From NCBI GenBank assembly GCA_031002005.1, contig JARYHS010013630.1, forward strand, positions 25,449,112 through 25,513,111: a DNA stretch of 64,000 nucleotides, read 5' to 3'. The notes under the pieces are model-generated. The model was not told where the DNA came from. It did not search any database and saw only the letters and a program-made list of their open reading frames with translations. Every line of letters starts with the position of its first letter. Position 1 is the first letter of the stretch. The position numbers and the translations under genes are program-made. The DNA comes from Vandiemenella viatica. Lineage: Eukaryota; Arthropoda; Insecta; Orthoptera; Morabidae. Shown here piece by piece: positions 21,426-34,013 of this stretch.

Positions 21426-24400
21426 GTAAGTACAGCTGCCAAATATCGTAGCTTTAAGCTGTAACGATTGTTAAGATTAATTGTTGCTGAAGGGCGATGG
21501 GTGGGAATGCTATATCTCTTCTACAAATTTATAAACTTGTTGGCATATAAAATACAAAAAAAAGTACTTTCGAAGGCTGTTTATATTCGTTTGGGGAAGC
21601 CATATAGTTAACTACAAAAGTAAGAATTTAAATATGCTCATTGTCGCTCATTAATTTAGTGAGAAACTATTAACTATGGAGCTAGTGCCCCGGAGACTAT
21701 TTCCCAACACACTTACTTCCGATTCTCATATATTTCTTCACATTCTGAGGTATATGGTAATTTGTTCCAGTTTCTCGCTCCCCAACCAACATATGAAAAC
21801 TGTTCTTTTCCATTATGCCTGAAGTCAGTTGCTATTTTATCGTCATGACCCTCTCTTCCCTTCCACATGCTGTTTCTAAATCTTCCCCCAATATTTATCA
21901 GGCCTCATCCGCCAGTCAATGCCTTGTATTTAAGGTAGTATAATATAAGCCTTATATTGCTACCAGAGGAAATTATTGTTTTCTAATAGCGATGCATCTC
22001 GTGTCGAGATAAAAACCAGTTTGATGTTGTGTAACAGGAATATTGTCTTTTTCCTTTGTGCCGTCTGTCCGATGAACTTGTAGGCCATCCACGCGGCAGT
22101 ATTGATCCTGGTTTCATGGTGTCACGTTGCACTTCCATTCCGAAAAATGATTGTATAATATGCATCTTATGTAATTAAAGCATTCTACTACGTGTTATAG
22201 TAATTTTATTAATTAGCTTTATTTTATCAATACATATGTTGCTGCAAAGAACAATTTTGACCAACTGAAATCCAATGTTTCTTTTTTTAAATGTCATCTA
22301 ATCATTTATTTTGTTTACTAAATTGTTATGCTTATCCTTTCGTTGTGATGCTAATCAACTGTTTTTTAATGTGTATAATCATTTACGACCACACGGAATT
22401 ATTTATTTCGTATATTGATCTGTCGTATATTGTATACAAGTATGATGGATTTAATAAATATTGTTTTTAGATCAGTATTTAATCTGCGTAAACGACTAGC
22501 TCCAAAGGTGAAGGCGATTTGTTAATCATTGCAACATGCGTCAAAACAGACTGCCAGTATTTGTTCAGTACATTCTGTTTAAGACCATGTGCTGCAGGCG
22601 CAGCAATAACTTTTTTCCGCTTCTTATTGTAAATCTTGTGTCTACAGTAATACCACATCTTTTATAGCACGTGAAAACAATTTAATTAACCATTTACGAA
22701 TGCTGTAAATAGCTCTCGTGTAACGTAACAAAATAGGCCTACATTGAAGACAAAAGACCTACTCGTAAATAAAAATTATTCGAATTTTCATCCGCCCAAA
22801 GCAATTATATTCTTGCTGTATCTGGTTGGTCATGAACAGCTGATTGGTAACCAATGACATTGAGAATCGTTCTTGGAAATTGACGCAGTGATTGCTGTAC
22901 CAGGAAGTGGCTTGATATTCAGTGGAATTGTATAATGGAATGTAGGTTTTCCCTTTAGTTCTTATCTGCTCAAATAGTTTTCAAAGATATACGGTGAAAG
23001 TTAATACAGTATTTCTGACAATTCGAATCATTTTGTGGACTTATCAGTTAAGTTTCTTATGGATCGATGTATCTTTTCATTTATTGCTCCATATGGTATG
23101 ATTAATTCAAAGGATTTGAATTATTGTTGGAATTGTATGATTCAAACGCATTTGAAATTAAAAACTTCAAGAGTTTGATTACGTATTTTAAATGAGTCCA
23201 TGTATTGTTTTGTATATTAGAATGGTTTTACCGAGCGTGATGCCATGGATGATACATATTATGACTAGTATTAGAGAGAACTGGTTTTCAGATGCTCGTC
23301 TAGATTCTGATTTTGGGTAGAGGCCTACATAGTTCCTGAAAGTACTCAATCAAGAATTTGTTTTCAAGGGACCATTGAAATCCTTGAAAATATATTGTAA
23401 TCAATTGCTAACCCTTAACTAGTATCATATTAGCATATTACTTTTATGATATCCCGGGGTCTCATAGACGTATAAAATTACTAGTGCATAATGTTTCTAT
23501 AATTTCATTGGTAAAACAACTTGTTTGAAATATTGTGATTAGGAATGCATTAAAAGTTATCGATGATGCATTTAAAAAAAAAATAATATTCATAGTTTAA
23601 AGTTGGGAATTTGGCCTTGATTTTCCAGACGTCTTATACAAATTGAGGATTAAGAATAATTACCCGCCAAATGATTCAAATCGAATTTATTCCTTTAATT
23701 TCTGTTTTCTATTATAGGCTACTAAACTAATTAAAGAAACACTGTGGGTTTGAAATATTACTTGTAATGGCCAGGTTAGAAGTAAGATGTGGGGGCCAAA
23801 ATCGCTGTTTTCGTCACACCTTTAGGCTGTAGGCCCTAAAATTATTACAGCTTAAACGAGAATGCAGCAACTAACTTCATTTGTGGAAGCAGTGCTTGTC
23901 CTTTTACTATGTAGGCCTATATGGAAAAAGGCGATACGCCGGGTAGTGCTTAATATGTAAGCTTCCCAAACGACATCCCTGTGTTGTTGACTAACGCGAC
24001 ATCGGTTTTTCTTTCCAAATAGTAAGATCTCCGATTCGGACTTCCGGGTCGCGCCCTCTTGTCATGGCGGCGTAGCTGCTCCTTTTTGCAGTAAGCTAAA
24101 CAATTTTGCCATTACTTTTATCTTAGTTCTAATCGAAGGACCGTAAAGGGGGGGGGGAATGCTTGACAAGGAAGTCTGTAATCAGCGCAATCATAGATGA
24201 ATTGCAATTATTGCTCATTTAAGTAGTCTCTGCAAGTTTTAATTCCTTTTTTTGTACCATAAAGAATTACTACTTAGCGTTCATTAACTGGGGTTTAAAT
24301 CAAGAGTTTGCTGGAAAACAATATGTGAAATGAAATAGTGTTGCAACATGTGTGTAATTTTTAAGTTTAAACAATAAATGGAGGGTTGTTGGTTATATTT

Positions 24401-27249
24401 GTTATGGGGTGTTTGGAATAATAATAATTGATCAGGAGTACTGGATTTATTATTGGCGGCCGTGTTGTACAGTAAAAATTTTGAGATTCGTCAGCGGCAT
24501 TAGACCAGTACTAAAGTTATTGACATTCTATCCACTGTTTTCAATTTTTCGTCTTAATTAAGACGCGGGTATGAGCCATTTTGTAGCCATGGATTAAAAA
24601 AGTGTCATATTTTGCTAAATAAATGTTAGACATTTGTTGAAGACTGAAAAATGGAACCAATAGCGCTTCCAAAGATGTTTTTACTATAGTGACAAGTATG
24701 AATTCCTCAAAGCTGGAAGCTGTACTTCACCATAAAGTTAATGAAGTGTTGGTTGAAATTCTGAACACTCTCGTTCCGCTGTGAAGATAAATTCCAGGAG
24801 TTATTTTGTTTAAATAATGAATGTTCTTTGTTGGACTTGTTTTGCCATCGAACTTTGTGTTAATGTAGATGTTACGAAACATAATACTAACCCGAAGTAC
24901 AAACATATAATTTCCTAACATTTGTAAATGAAGATGAACATGAGCATAGGAAATAGTGCTGTCTTCCATCGCAAACAGACGTTTGACGCTATTGTGGTAA
25001 TACGTTGCACGATATTACGTATAATGAAATACATCTGTGACGTTCAATGTTTGCCGTTACGTAGACCGAATGTACGATTGTTGCACAATTCGTAATAACC
25101 GATGAAAAAGTTGTCATTCTGGTCCAGGTTTTATTTCAAACTAAACAGCTAATATCAGGGTTTTTTTCCCCTCGAAGAAGGATGCCTCATAAACAACTGG
25201 AATAGACCTATGGAAATGCCCACATTCCGAACAACTTTATTCGACTAATACTTTAGCTAGCTATAATATACACCCATTCGTGTATAGTATCGCTCGAGAA
25301 ACGTGTGAACAAAATTTCGGATCCTAAGAACAATTCATTCTAGGGTTGTTTTAATTGCGGAATTTCGTTAAAATCGGCAAGTATTTACAGTCGTGACGTG
25401 TGTTCGTCCGCATAAATTCATCAAAACATGACTTTTCGATAGCTGCCTGCGCAGTCGTCAGGTTACCGGAGTGACCTCTGCGGTGTACCATGAAGATGCA
25501 ACAGGGCATCTGTCGAAACGTCTTGTTTCGACGAAATTATCCTGTTACGTCAAGTATATGTAGAAACAGAACGTCAAGAAAGACTCAATTCCCTTATGCG
25601 TGTTTAGTTTGCACAACATAATTATTTGTTATTCGCATGATTAATCAACGTGTTTTATTTCTTCAGTCGCTATAGTTTCTCTCTTGAAACAGAGGGCTGT
25701 GATTTATATCATGCCTAAATTACGCTGATTATATTTCATCCAAAGAGCTGTTACTTGGTGGTAATAGATTGATCTTTAGCATACCCTCTCGTAATTTCAT
25801 ACTGTGGAATAATAAATTACAGGTAAGTATTGTCTTTGGTTAAATTCCATTCATCTAACGTAATCACATGTATGTGACTATAATTATTTAAACGAGTTCA
25901 GCAGTTTTTCAGGAAGTTTGTGTTGCGCTTGTGTTCTTAATAGTTCAAAAACAACTTGAAATTTCTTTTGTTCAACCTTCTTACTTCGTATAAAGTAAAA
26001 CTTTTAACTATGAACCATATTCATTTTTGAGATTCGTCCAAGAAATTCGAATTCTTTTCTTTTTGGTAGAGTATTACGTCCCATTGGACAAATTTTCAGC
26101 TTGATGCACAGGCTCTGTTGAACCCCTTTGATATTAAATGAGAATTCAAGTCGTACTCAAAATATGTATCATTAAATTTCTTCTCAGTTAGATATTTCTT
26201 TGGTTTGCATCGTGGCGTGTCTGGACTTAAGCACGGCAAAATTTACGTGGCTGGTGAAAGGTCACTCGTCTCGTATTTAGAAACGGCCGCTTTCATTGAT
26301 TGTTTACCTAGGAAGCTTTCCACACACTTCGTGTCTGGTGGAATAGTTTGTGTTGAAACTCCGTAGCAGTCCGTTTGATAATGCACCGTTAAAGGTGAAC
26401 TTCGAATTTTCAAGCTTTACTGTGTAAAGCATTGCTCTAGTAGCAGAATAACGCATAACTGATAGTAACGGCACGGTTGGAGAAACGATCACAGTCAAAT
26501 ACAGGTAATCAAATGCCATAACTTGCTAATCATTAAAACAATTAAAGCAAGTTTAGTTGCAGTTTCTCACATTCTCTACTTCCCAGTGAAACGTCGAAGT
26601 ACTTAAATTCGTTAACGGGTTCATCAAGGCACTTAACTGTATTGTCTTTCATATTAGTAGTAACGAAATCAGTAGCCATATATAGTCTTTTGTCAATACG
26701 ATAAGTACGTCATCAAGACAAAAAAAAAAACCAGACTTTTAAAGCTGAATGAACATTGTAGAAAGAGTAGAATGGATTGGTGAACTAATTCTGTGGCAAA
26801 AAACCGCCGGTCTTCCACAGTTAGACTAAATATTAATACTGTCTTAATATTGTCTTAAAAGTGTCTCTTTATACATTGAAATAGGCGTAGTAAAATTCGT
26901 GAAAATAGAATCATTACTCCTCACATTACAAAAAATATTAGTAGACTCGTTCTATAAAAACAAGAAAAAGTTGGTCAGTTCGAATAAAGTCTAAAGTATC
27001 TTTACTGGTTTGATTTTATTTTAGAATTTGTGATCATTAGAATATTAACACATCGCTCAAAGAAAAAATTGAATGTAGTTTTCTGTGCTATATAGCGTAC
27101 CGGTACTGCGTTTGTTTGCAATAAACATTTTAGTATTTTGTTTTACCAATTCCGTGTGACATACAGTCGATATAAACATGGTGCTGTTACCTGACGTCTA
27201 ACATTACTGACATGACGTTATTATACTACCTATTAATAATCGTCCGTAT
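21426..27249 (+). other. nmo: Start of the presumed long nemo intron 1
   Basis: The intron opens with GTAAGT. No later nemo exon (VTDPRDGKRVALKK-like) was recognised here. Visible items are a G run near 24149 and a short hairpin near 25509-25533 (GTCGAAACG...TTTCGAC). Otherwise the sequence is AT-rich and unstructured. Confidence 0.5.
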
Positions 27250-28560
27250 TATTAGACAAATCAGGTGAAGTGGAATGGAAAGAGGAAGAGGTACTGAGTG
27301 CATGGAAAGAGTACTTCAGAAACCTTTTGGAAGAAACAAAAGGAAAACTGAAAGGAACCAAAGACAAGAATAGAGGAACAACTTCTTTAGAAAAGGAAAC
27401 AAGAATTTAGCCTGCTGGATTAGAATTGGCAGTGAAAGGAATGTCAAATGGAAAATCACCAGGACTAGATGAACTGACAGCAGAAATGGTAAAAGCAACA
27501 GGAGCAATAGAAATGCAATGATTGTGTAGTCATATGGAGAGTCTTGAAAGAAAGGAAAATACCAGAGGATTGGAGGAAGGGAATCATAGTGCAAATTCAT
27601 AAAGAAGGAAGTAAACTGAAATGCGAGAACTAAAGGGGTATTACATTGCTGATTCATGACCTTAAAATATATGTATTATTTTTAATATTCTAAATAAAAT
27701 CAAGCGAGGACTAGAGAATACAGCTAGGTTTCAGGCAAGAAAGATCTACAGTGGATGCAATTTTTATACTCAGGCACAGTAATAGCTTTCATTGACATAA
27801 AAAAGGCCTGTGACAAAGTACTGAGGGAAAGCATATGGCTAAATTTAAAAAAGAGAATAGATGAAGGGATTGTGAAATAAATAAAGAACATCTATGACAG
27901 GTGTGAGAATTGTGTGCACATAGACAGTAAACATTCAGAATGGTTTCATACGGAAAGAGGAGTAAGACAAGGAAGTGTATTGTCAGCTGTCCTGTTTAAT
28001 GTAGTGTTAGGTGTAGTAAAAATACAGATACTACAGAGCTGAAGGTGGTAGCATATGCTGATGACATCGTAATATGGGATGAGACAGAGCAGGATCTGGA
28101 AAGAGAATTACGGAAATGGACTGCAATGGGCAACAGAACCTGGGGATTAGTGTGGAAAAGACCAAAATAATGAAGATAACAAGAAACACTGGCACTTCGA
28201 AGGATATGTTGCTCGATGGCAAAAAATTGGAATGGGTAGAATCGTTTGTGTATCTGGGAAGCAAGGTAACTATCAATGGAAAGATGGTGGAAGAAGTAGG
28301 TCAGAGAGTAAGGAAGTGTGGACATTGTATCGTCAGATAAAGGATGAAATCTGGAGGTGGAACATAGGGAAGGAAGCTAAAACTCTGCTATATAAAGTAA
28401 GCCCATACTGACTTGTGGTTTTGAAACATGAACAAAGAGAGATATTAGCAGATTGCTGGCGGCAGAGATGAGGTTTCTGAGAGGGATGGAGAATGTCACG
28501 AGGAAAGATAATATCAGAAATGAAAACATGGAGAGACTAAAAGTGGAAGCATTAGAAAAG
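27250..28560 (+). mobile_element. Decayed LINE reverse transcriptase (second family)
   Basis: This is a 5'-truncated, heavily mutated LINE ORF2 on the + strand. Readable pieces are EEEVLSAWKEYFRNLLEE, GMSNGKSPGLDELTAEMVKA (RT block 1), VIAFIDIKKACDKVLRES (motif A, with the usual FD read as CD), ERGVRQGSVLSAVLFNVVLG (motif B), AYADDIVIWDETEQDLE (YADD at 28054-28065), GISVEKTKIMKITRN, and FVYLGSKVTINGKMVEE. Near the 3' end LLAAEMRFLRGMENVTRK is in frame 28453-28638. Stops occur at about 27406 and 27520, with several more after. It differs from the 8197-15310 family. Clade not assigned. Confidence 0.82.
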
Positions 28561-30239
28561 ATATTGCTCTTACTTTTCGGATCATCTGTTACTGTTTATC
28601 GTCTCAAGAATGCCGTTCTCGTTTGTGAAGCTTTCTAATATTATTTTTTTAATGATTAAAACTCTAGGTCCTAGACTTTAACCGCGATATTTCAGTTATA
28701 TGCAATATTTCCTTAGCATTCTTGCCTTGAGTGTAGAAAGAGTATTTCTGCACATCCTTGGGCTGATAGTTTGAGTAAAAATTCGCTTCCAACACAGACA
28801 ACATGCAGCTAGAGACTAGCAGTTGTCAGTAGCTTCGTCCTTGTTTAGTTTATGCTGTGTTAAGTGTGTAAATATTTTTTAGCTATCCCTGTGCAGGGGA
28901 GAAAACTTTATTCTTTGAAATACAGAGAAACAAAGTTACTAGCTGAAGTTGTTTGAAATTTCGGATGATTGCACAACCAGGGCAAGTAATACGTGAATTT
29001 ACCCTGCAAAATGTAAAATTGAACTTATTTTTCGGCAATTTTGCAACACGAGTCCTGCGAAAAACGTGAGATAGTCTATATATCCTGCAGAGTGTTTGAA
29101 GTGTTGTAATGTTGAAGATTCAAGTTATTAATGACCACCCTCGGAAAATATGATGCAAGGAGTTTGAATATTATAAATAGCAAACTACCCTGGCGCAAAA
29201 TATGTAACGAATTAAATAGATTTGATTTTGTATTTCCACTTTTCGTTAGTTTATCTCAGTGTGATCTTGTATCGCTGTATGGGATGGGCAATAATTTTCC
29301 ATATGCTCCTGATTTCAGCAGACGCTATGAAAATTATAAAATCAGAAAGTACAAATTTTACTAATTCTTGTTTCTAATATGGTACTGACTTCTTGGGCGT
29401 ATTGTTTTCTTCAGTTACACAGTTACTTACTTGAAATTTCAAGAAACTTTTGTTTTTCGTTGTTCTATTCGGTTTCCGCCACGCATTTGCTGTAATTTTT
29501 AAGAATTAGTTTTTCTTGCACACTGATTTAGTTTTTAATTTACACTTAGTATTTTATTGCATCTGTTTGCTTTGATAACAGCCTTGAGTTATTTTGGCAC
29601 ACTTCAGAAGCTCCGTGTCACCATTGAACTAATTAGTCTCACCGTGCTGCCAAACATGTGGCAAATATTAGCGCACTTCATACATAACTCTGCTTCTATA
29701 GTACTGTGGGCAGGCCAGACCAGAAACTTGTTTCTGCAGGAGGGTCTTGGTAAATAGAAAGTAAAGAATTCTGCGTTGAAATTCCGTAATTTCTGGCGTA
29801 TAAATCATTCACCTGAGGGACTGAACTTCCAGTACATGTTTGTTGTTTGTTTGTCATAACCTTCCTCTTCATTGACTGGTGACGATAGGACGCGGGTTCA
29901 TTTCCGCGAATGGTGGGATGGTTCGTTCCAAAGTCCATGGATGAATGCCTCCCCTTTCCTTGTTCGCCATCCGCTAATGACTCGACATAAAGCCCCTAAG
30001 CACAAAAAACATAACTGGCATTAAATTGTTACTGCTAAAAGGTGTGGTCGCAGACTTAAGTCGTGAAGTTGTCTCTGAACTGTCTTTCACATCCTTCCTC
30101 GTTTAGCAAGTCGCTAATATTTTTAGCAGTTGAGTTCTGTAAATAGCATTCTTTAATTAAAATGCGCATAAGCTAAAATGCGTGCTAGTAAACAAAACCT
30201 ACGATTTTTTCATTTTTTCTGTCATTAGTTTCGTGACTG
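28561..30239. other. Intronic stretch, mostly unassigned
   Basis: No gene is supported. A frame at 29131-29364 (ATG start, 77 residues) has an unfamiliar product without visible domain. A SINE-like segment at 29878-29995 is listed separately. Confidence 0.4.
29878..29995 (+). repeat. Diverged SINE-like copy
   Basis: GCGGGTTCATTTCC resembles a B box, and GGGATGGTTCGTTCC followed by CCTCCCCTTTCCTTG resembles the body seen at 16394-16650 and 47262-47470. It is short and diverged; assignment is tentative. Confidence 0.4.
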
Positions 30240-31060
30240 CTTTGATGCTAAATGGGGCTAATCTTTTCATCTCAACATACCCCTTATCTACCTCCTCAGT
30301 TATCTGCTTCGTGTGTGGTAGTATTTGTCCACATCCACAGAAAGAGCCTTAGCTGTTCCCTCGACTAGTAAAGTAACCAATCCCACATGTCATAAAATGT
30401 GACCCATCATCCTCTCTCTCCTTTCTGCGAGGATGTTCCATAGACTTCTCTCCTCATCCATCGCCAAAACACGTTCATTTCATATTTACCTGCCCACTTA
30501 ATTTTCAGCATTCTTCTATAACGTAACATTTCAAATGCTTCAAGTTTCCTTCTTTCTGGTATTCCTGAAGTCCATGTTTCACTACCATAAAGTGCTGTGC
30601 TTTCTTAGCCCTAGATCTATATCTGAAACTAAAAAGTTTCTCTTTTAGCTAGTTCTATTCTGCTTTTAATATAACTCTTGATTCGGCCGTCAGCTGTAAT
30701 TTTGCTTCCCAAGTAACATATTTCATTTATATCTCCTATTATGTCCTATTTTGTCTATCACTATTGCTTTAATTTCTACATTTCCTCATTTTTGTTTTTG
30801 GTTTATGTTTAGTCCAAAATCTTCAGTCATTATTTTATACATGCCATTCGGTTGTTTCCTGCAAAATCCTCGGTCTGTTCTGCTAACAGTACAATGTCAT
30901 CAGCAAGTCTTAGCTTACTAATTGCTCCTCTCCGCATTCAAGTTTTTCTTTTATTTCGTTCATTGCTTCCTCCGTATGCAAGTTGAGTTGTCTTGCATTC
31001 TTTTAAACTGATGCATGTCTCTCATGATCGTGATTCTTTGCCTTTATCATTATCACTAAC
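30240..31060 (-). mobile_element. Decayed LINE RT fragment, same family as 8197-15310
   Basis: Minus-strand reading gives pieces parallel to the right half of the 8197-15310 ORF2: a motif-B area (NHDHERHASV-like, then a Tyr-Gly-Gly-Ser segment), LADDIVLLAEQTEDF (FADD changed to LADD), FGLN, and further on CYLGSKITADGRIK, SETWTSGIPERRKLEAFEM and a terminal GHIL-like segment. Many stops and frameshifts are present and no continuous frame remains. It is a 5'-truncated old copy in opposite orientation to nemo. Confidence 0.78.
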
Positions 31061-33029
31061 CTATGGATATTGACACTTATTCCATGTTCTGGTAAAATTT
31101 CAAACCTATAAGACCAGCTCAGGAGACTTCGTCAGTGAACAGACTCAAGTTAAAGCCGATGTTTTTCGTTCGTTTCGTTGCAAGCAGATGTTTTAGGCGA
31201 TATTCTTCAGCGGCAGGCAGGCAGTACAGCTGTGGGGGAGGCCTTTGTGGATGGGCTTCGCCTCAGGTAGACGGACTACCTGGACATAACTCCACAATGG
31301 CTGCCCAACCTGTTGTCCTTCAGTTCTCCTTAGAAACGCTCTGTGGCTCTGGAATTCCACGTATCTGGTTACTGCAGCACAGCATATGGCAAATGTAATT
31401 GCTTTGTCATGTTGCTTCGAATACTCGTTAGACCTTCTCACATTTATACTGGGATAGAATCACACATCGGAAGCTGGGAAAGATGAGGAAGTCAAATTGT
31501 ACCTGTAATGTTAAACACTGCTTCAATGTGGGCTGTGTAAAAGTACGATTTTCTCGGTTCTTTTCCGCCAAGGCTTTGTTCCCTATAACAAAGAAGGGCG
31601 CACGTAGTCTCCAAGCCAGCGGTGTTGCCAATGCTGTGGGGGGTTGTGCGGCCAGACAAGGGTAACACACACACAGAAGCGGGTGCCATGGAAGTAGGGC
31701 ACGTCGACACTAACCTCACTGGATAAAGAAAAGTTGGAGTGGGAACACCAAATAGTAATTTGGAATTAATTGAAAAACCAGTGAAGAAGCTAACTGATTA
31801 AAATTATATTTAAAAAAATACACTACATTAGTAGTAATAAATAAATTCGGCAAAACCGAGTATTTATTCGTTTATTTACTTTCCAAACGCGTTTCACTTA
31901 AATGAAACATCGTCAGTGGTTTATCATTTTATGATACATTATCAGCAATTGAGGAAAATGACCCACAACTTCCAGACACTACATTAGGTTAAAAAATAAA
32001 AAAAAGGAGCAGCAAGATTTGTATATAAATTATGAAAATAACACAATCTTGAAAACGAAGCGTAGACCTATAAAATTCTTTGGCATTCAAACGGATGAAA
32101 AACTCGGTTGACGAGATCAGATTAAATTACTACTGGAGAAGGTAAGTAGTGCCACCTTTCCGATAAATACTCTTTCTCTAACAGCAGATCTGGAATTATG
32201 TCATTGGACATAAGTGTTTGGATAAACTTTGCACAAGGTAAAAAAGTAAAAATCTTAGCACAGAATAGAGCTATTATAAGTTGTATGGGGTAAAAACAAG
32301 AACTTCTTGCAGCTCAATTATACTTAGAATAACTCAAAATATATACCTTGTGTACTTTGTCATACAGCATTTTGTCTTGTGGGTACACTGACTTCCGCGG
32401 TTATTGTCGATGTTATCTTGTTTTTTATGAAATTCACAGGTACAGTTTCAGTACAAGAAACAAACATAACTTATACAAAACACAAACTCATTGTCCTTAG
32501 CACAAACAGGAGTTATTCTGGGACACATCTCAAATCACGACAAAAATTTCGAACGCGAGAAGTAACTTACCTTTGTGTATACTAATCTGTGGGCATCTGT
32601 ATCTTAATTTTTTAGCTTTTCGGCGTCACATCAAACAAAACACACCTTATTATACTTCTGGATGTACACTGTTCGAAATCCCATAAAAATTCTGCCTGTA
32701 GATTTTTCGGGAATCGCGATCGGCGAAAATGGGATGTCATATCAAAATAATCCTCGGACTGTTTGAAACCCCCATGAAAGTCGGACCGGTAGTTTTGGCA
32801 GAATCCCCTTCATCCGCCTGACCTTCAAAAACCGATGATTACTTTTCTGTAGGTCATCACCATTGTCCCAATCTCGTGTTTTCAAAAATATCTTAAAACT
32901 ATAAACTCTCTTCCCGGTACAGTATCATTATATTTATAGATAAGTACGGGGGTGACCGATCTTCGCTCGGCATCTTTCGATTTCTCTTCAGTATGCAAGA
33001 TTTCATCAAAATCCTTAGAGACGTTTGTG
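31061..33029. other. Intronic stretch with weak repeat signals
   Basis: A relatively GC-rich patch covers about 31195-31400 and 31600-31700 but carries no recognisable protein. A segment at about 31882-31925 (AACGCGTTTCACTTAAATG..ATCGTCAGTGG) resembles one at 49039-49085 and is probably a dispersed repeat. Otherwise no feature is supported. Confidence 0.4.
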
Positions 33030-33033
33030 GGAA

Positions 33034-33765
33034 ATTAATTTTATCGGGGACTGCACCACCTTCGGAACCGACGCAAAATTGGTAGTAACCTGTTGAAATT
33101 TGTTTTAAATGCTTCGTCATTTTTTTTTGTGTTTTGCGCTCTTGCTTTGCGGAAAACTTGCCAGGAATTTAAAATGCCGAAATATGACAGCGACGCACAG
33201 CCGTTGTATGCCGTCAGCGTTGAAAAATCAGTGATATTCTCTTAAAATGTTGATTTAATCTTTTATTGTAATGTTTTCTTACCGTTTCAGCTTTTCTCCG
33301 TTGGTAAAAGTCGCATTTAATTTACAAATAGACAATTTTTATCCGAGTTGTAATACGGTGATGCCAGCCTTCTTATATAGAAACGAGCAGTAAGAGATTG
33401 CTGCCATTGTAAACAAATACACCATTTCCTATGGACGCCACAGAATGCAAAATTGCGTAACATTTTTCTCTTGGTCCAGGCTATATTTCAACCTAACCAC
33501 GAAATCTATGACGAAACGAAACTGTTTAGGTTGATTTGATCCCCGTACCGATAATTATTTTGTTATTTTTGCAGTGCTGATAGCATTTTGCAGTTGCTCA
33601 GCCTCATATTTTGGTTTTTATTTATTTTATTTTTTTCTAGCGACTTTTCCGCAAAGCAAGAGCGCAAAATGTGAAGAGGACATGTTGACGAAGCAATTAA
33701 TCCAAATTTCTACAGGTTACTATTAATTTCGCCGAGGTTCCGAAAGTGGTACAGCACCCATTTTA
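33034..33765. mobile_element. Non-autonomous element with long (~125-bp) inverted repeats
   Basis: The outer parts, about 33034-33160 and 33640-33765, are near inverted copies. Shared blocks in the same order include CACC.TTCGGAACC, TAGTAACCTGT.GAAATTT, TGCTTCGTCA and TTTGCGCTCTTGCTTTGCGG. The interior (~480 bp) includes GGTCCAGGCTATATTTCAACC, a motif also present in other repeats here (39583, 39690, 39843). No transposase is encoded and terminal duplications were not found. It could be a MITE or a foldback element. Confidence 0.65.
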
Positions 33766-33837
33766 TCTATTTTCAAAAGTTGCTCGTATGATAGTATTAT
33801 ATTGGATAGAAGGAAGCATATTAAGCAATTCTATCAG

Positions 33838-34013
33838 AGGTATGACGGCCAGTTCCTTTTCTCTGGGACTTACAATTTAACGCAGAATCCCAACCTCAGA
33901 ACGCCCCACCGTAGTTCATATGGTTAAATACATATCTTAAAAATTCTTGCTCCAACTGGAATTTGAACGCGAGATCGTAGCCAGAATTTTTGAAGAGCTA
34001 GTGCAGTAACCAC
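33838..34013 (-). repeat. tRNA-derived SINE copy (same family as 19649-19868)
   Basis: The minus strand shares the order of blocks with 19649-19868: a degraded B box (GTTCAAATTCC), AAGAATTTTTAAGATATGT, a CGTTAAATTGTAAGTCCCAG segment and GAAAAGGAACTGG. It is more diverged than that copy. Confidence 0.6.

Noticed and set aside
20974..21442. Minus-strand frames opposite nemo exon 1
   Set aside because: They are the antisense of a recognised kinase exon and have no known domain.
25500..25540. Hairpin GTCGAAACG...TTTCGAC as a terminator or regulatory RNA
   Set aside because: A short stem in eukaryotic intronic DNA with no other support; may be part of an old repeat.
27316..28325. Minus-strand Leu/Phe-rich frames resembling membrane proteins
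   Set aside because: Antisense of the LINE RT at 27250-28560; the hydrophobicity comes from A/G-rich sense codons.
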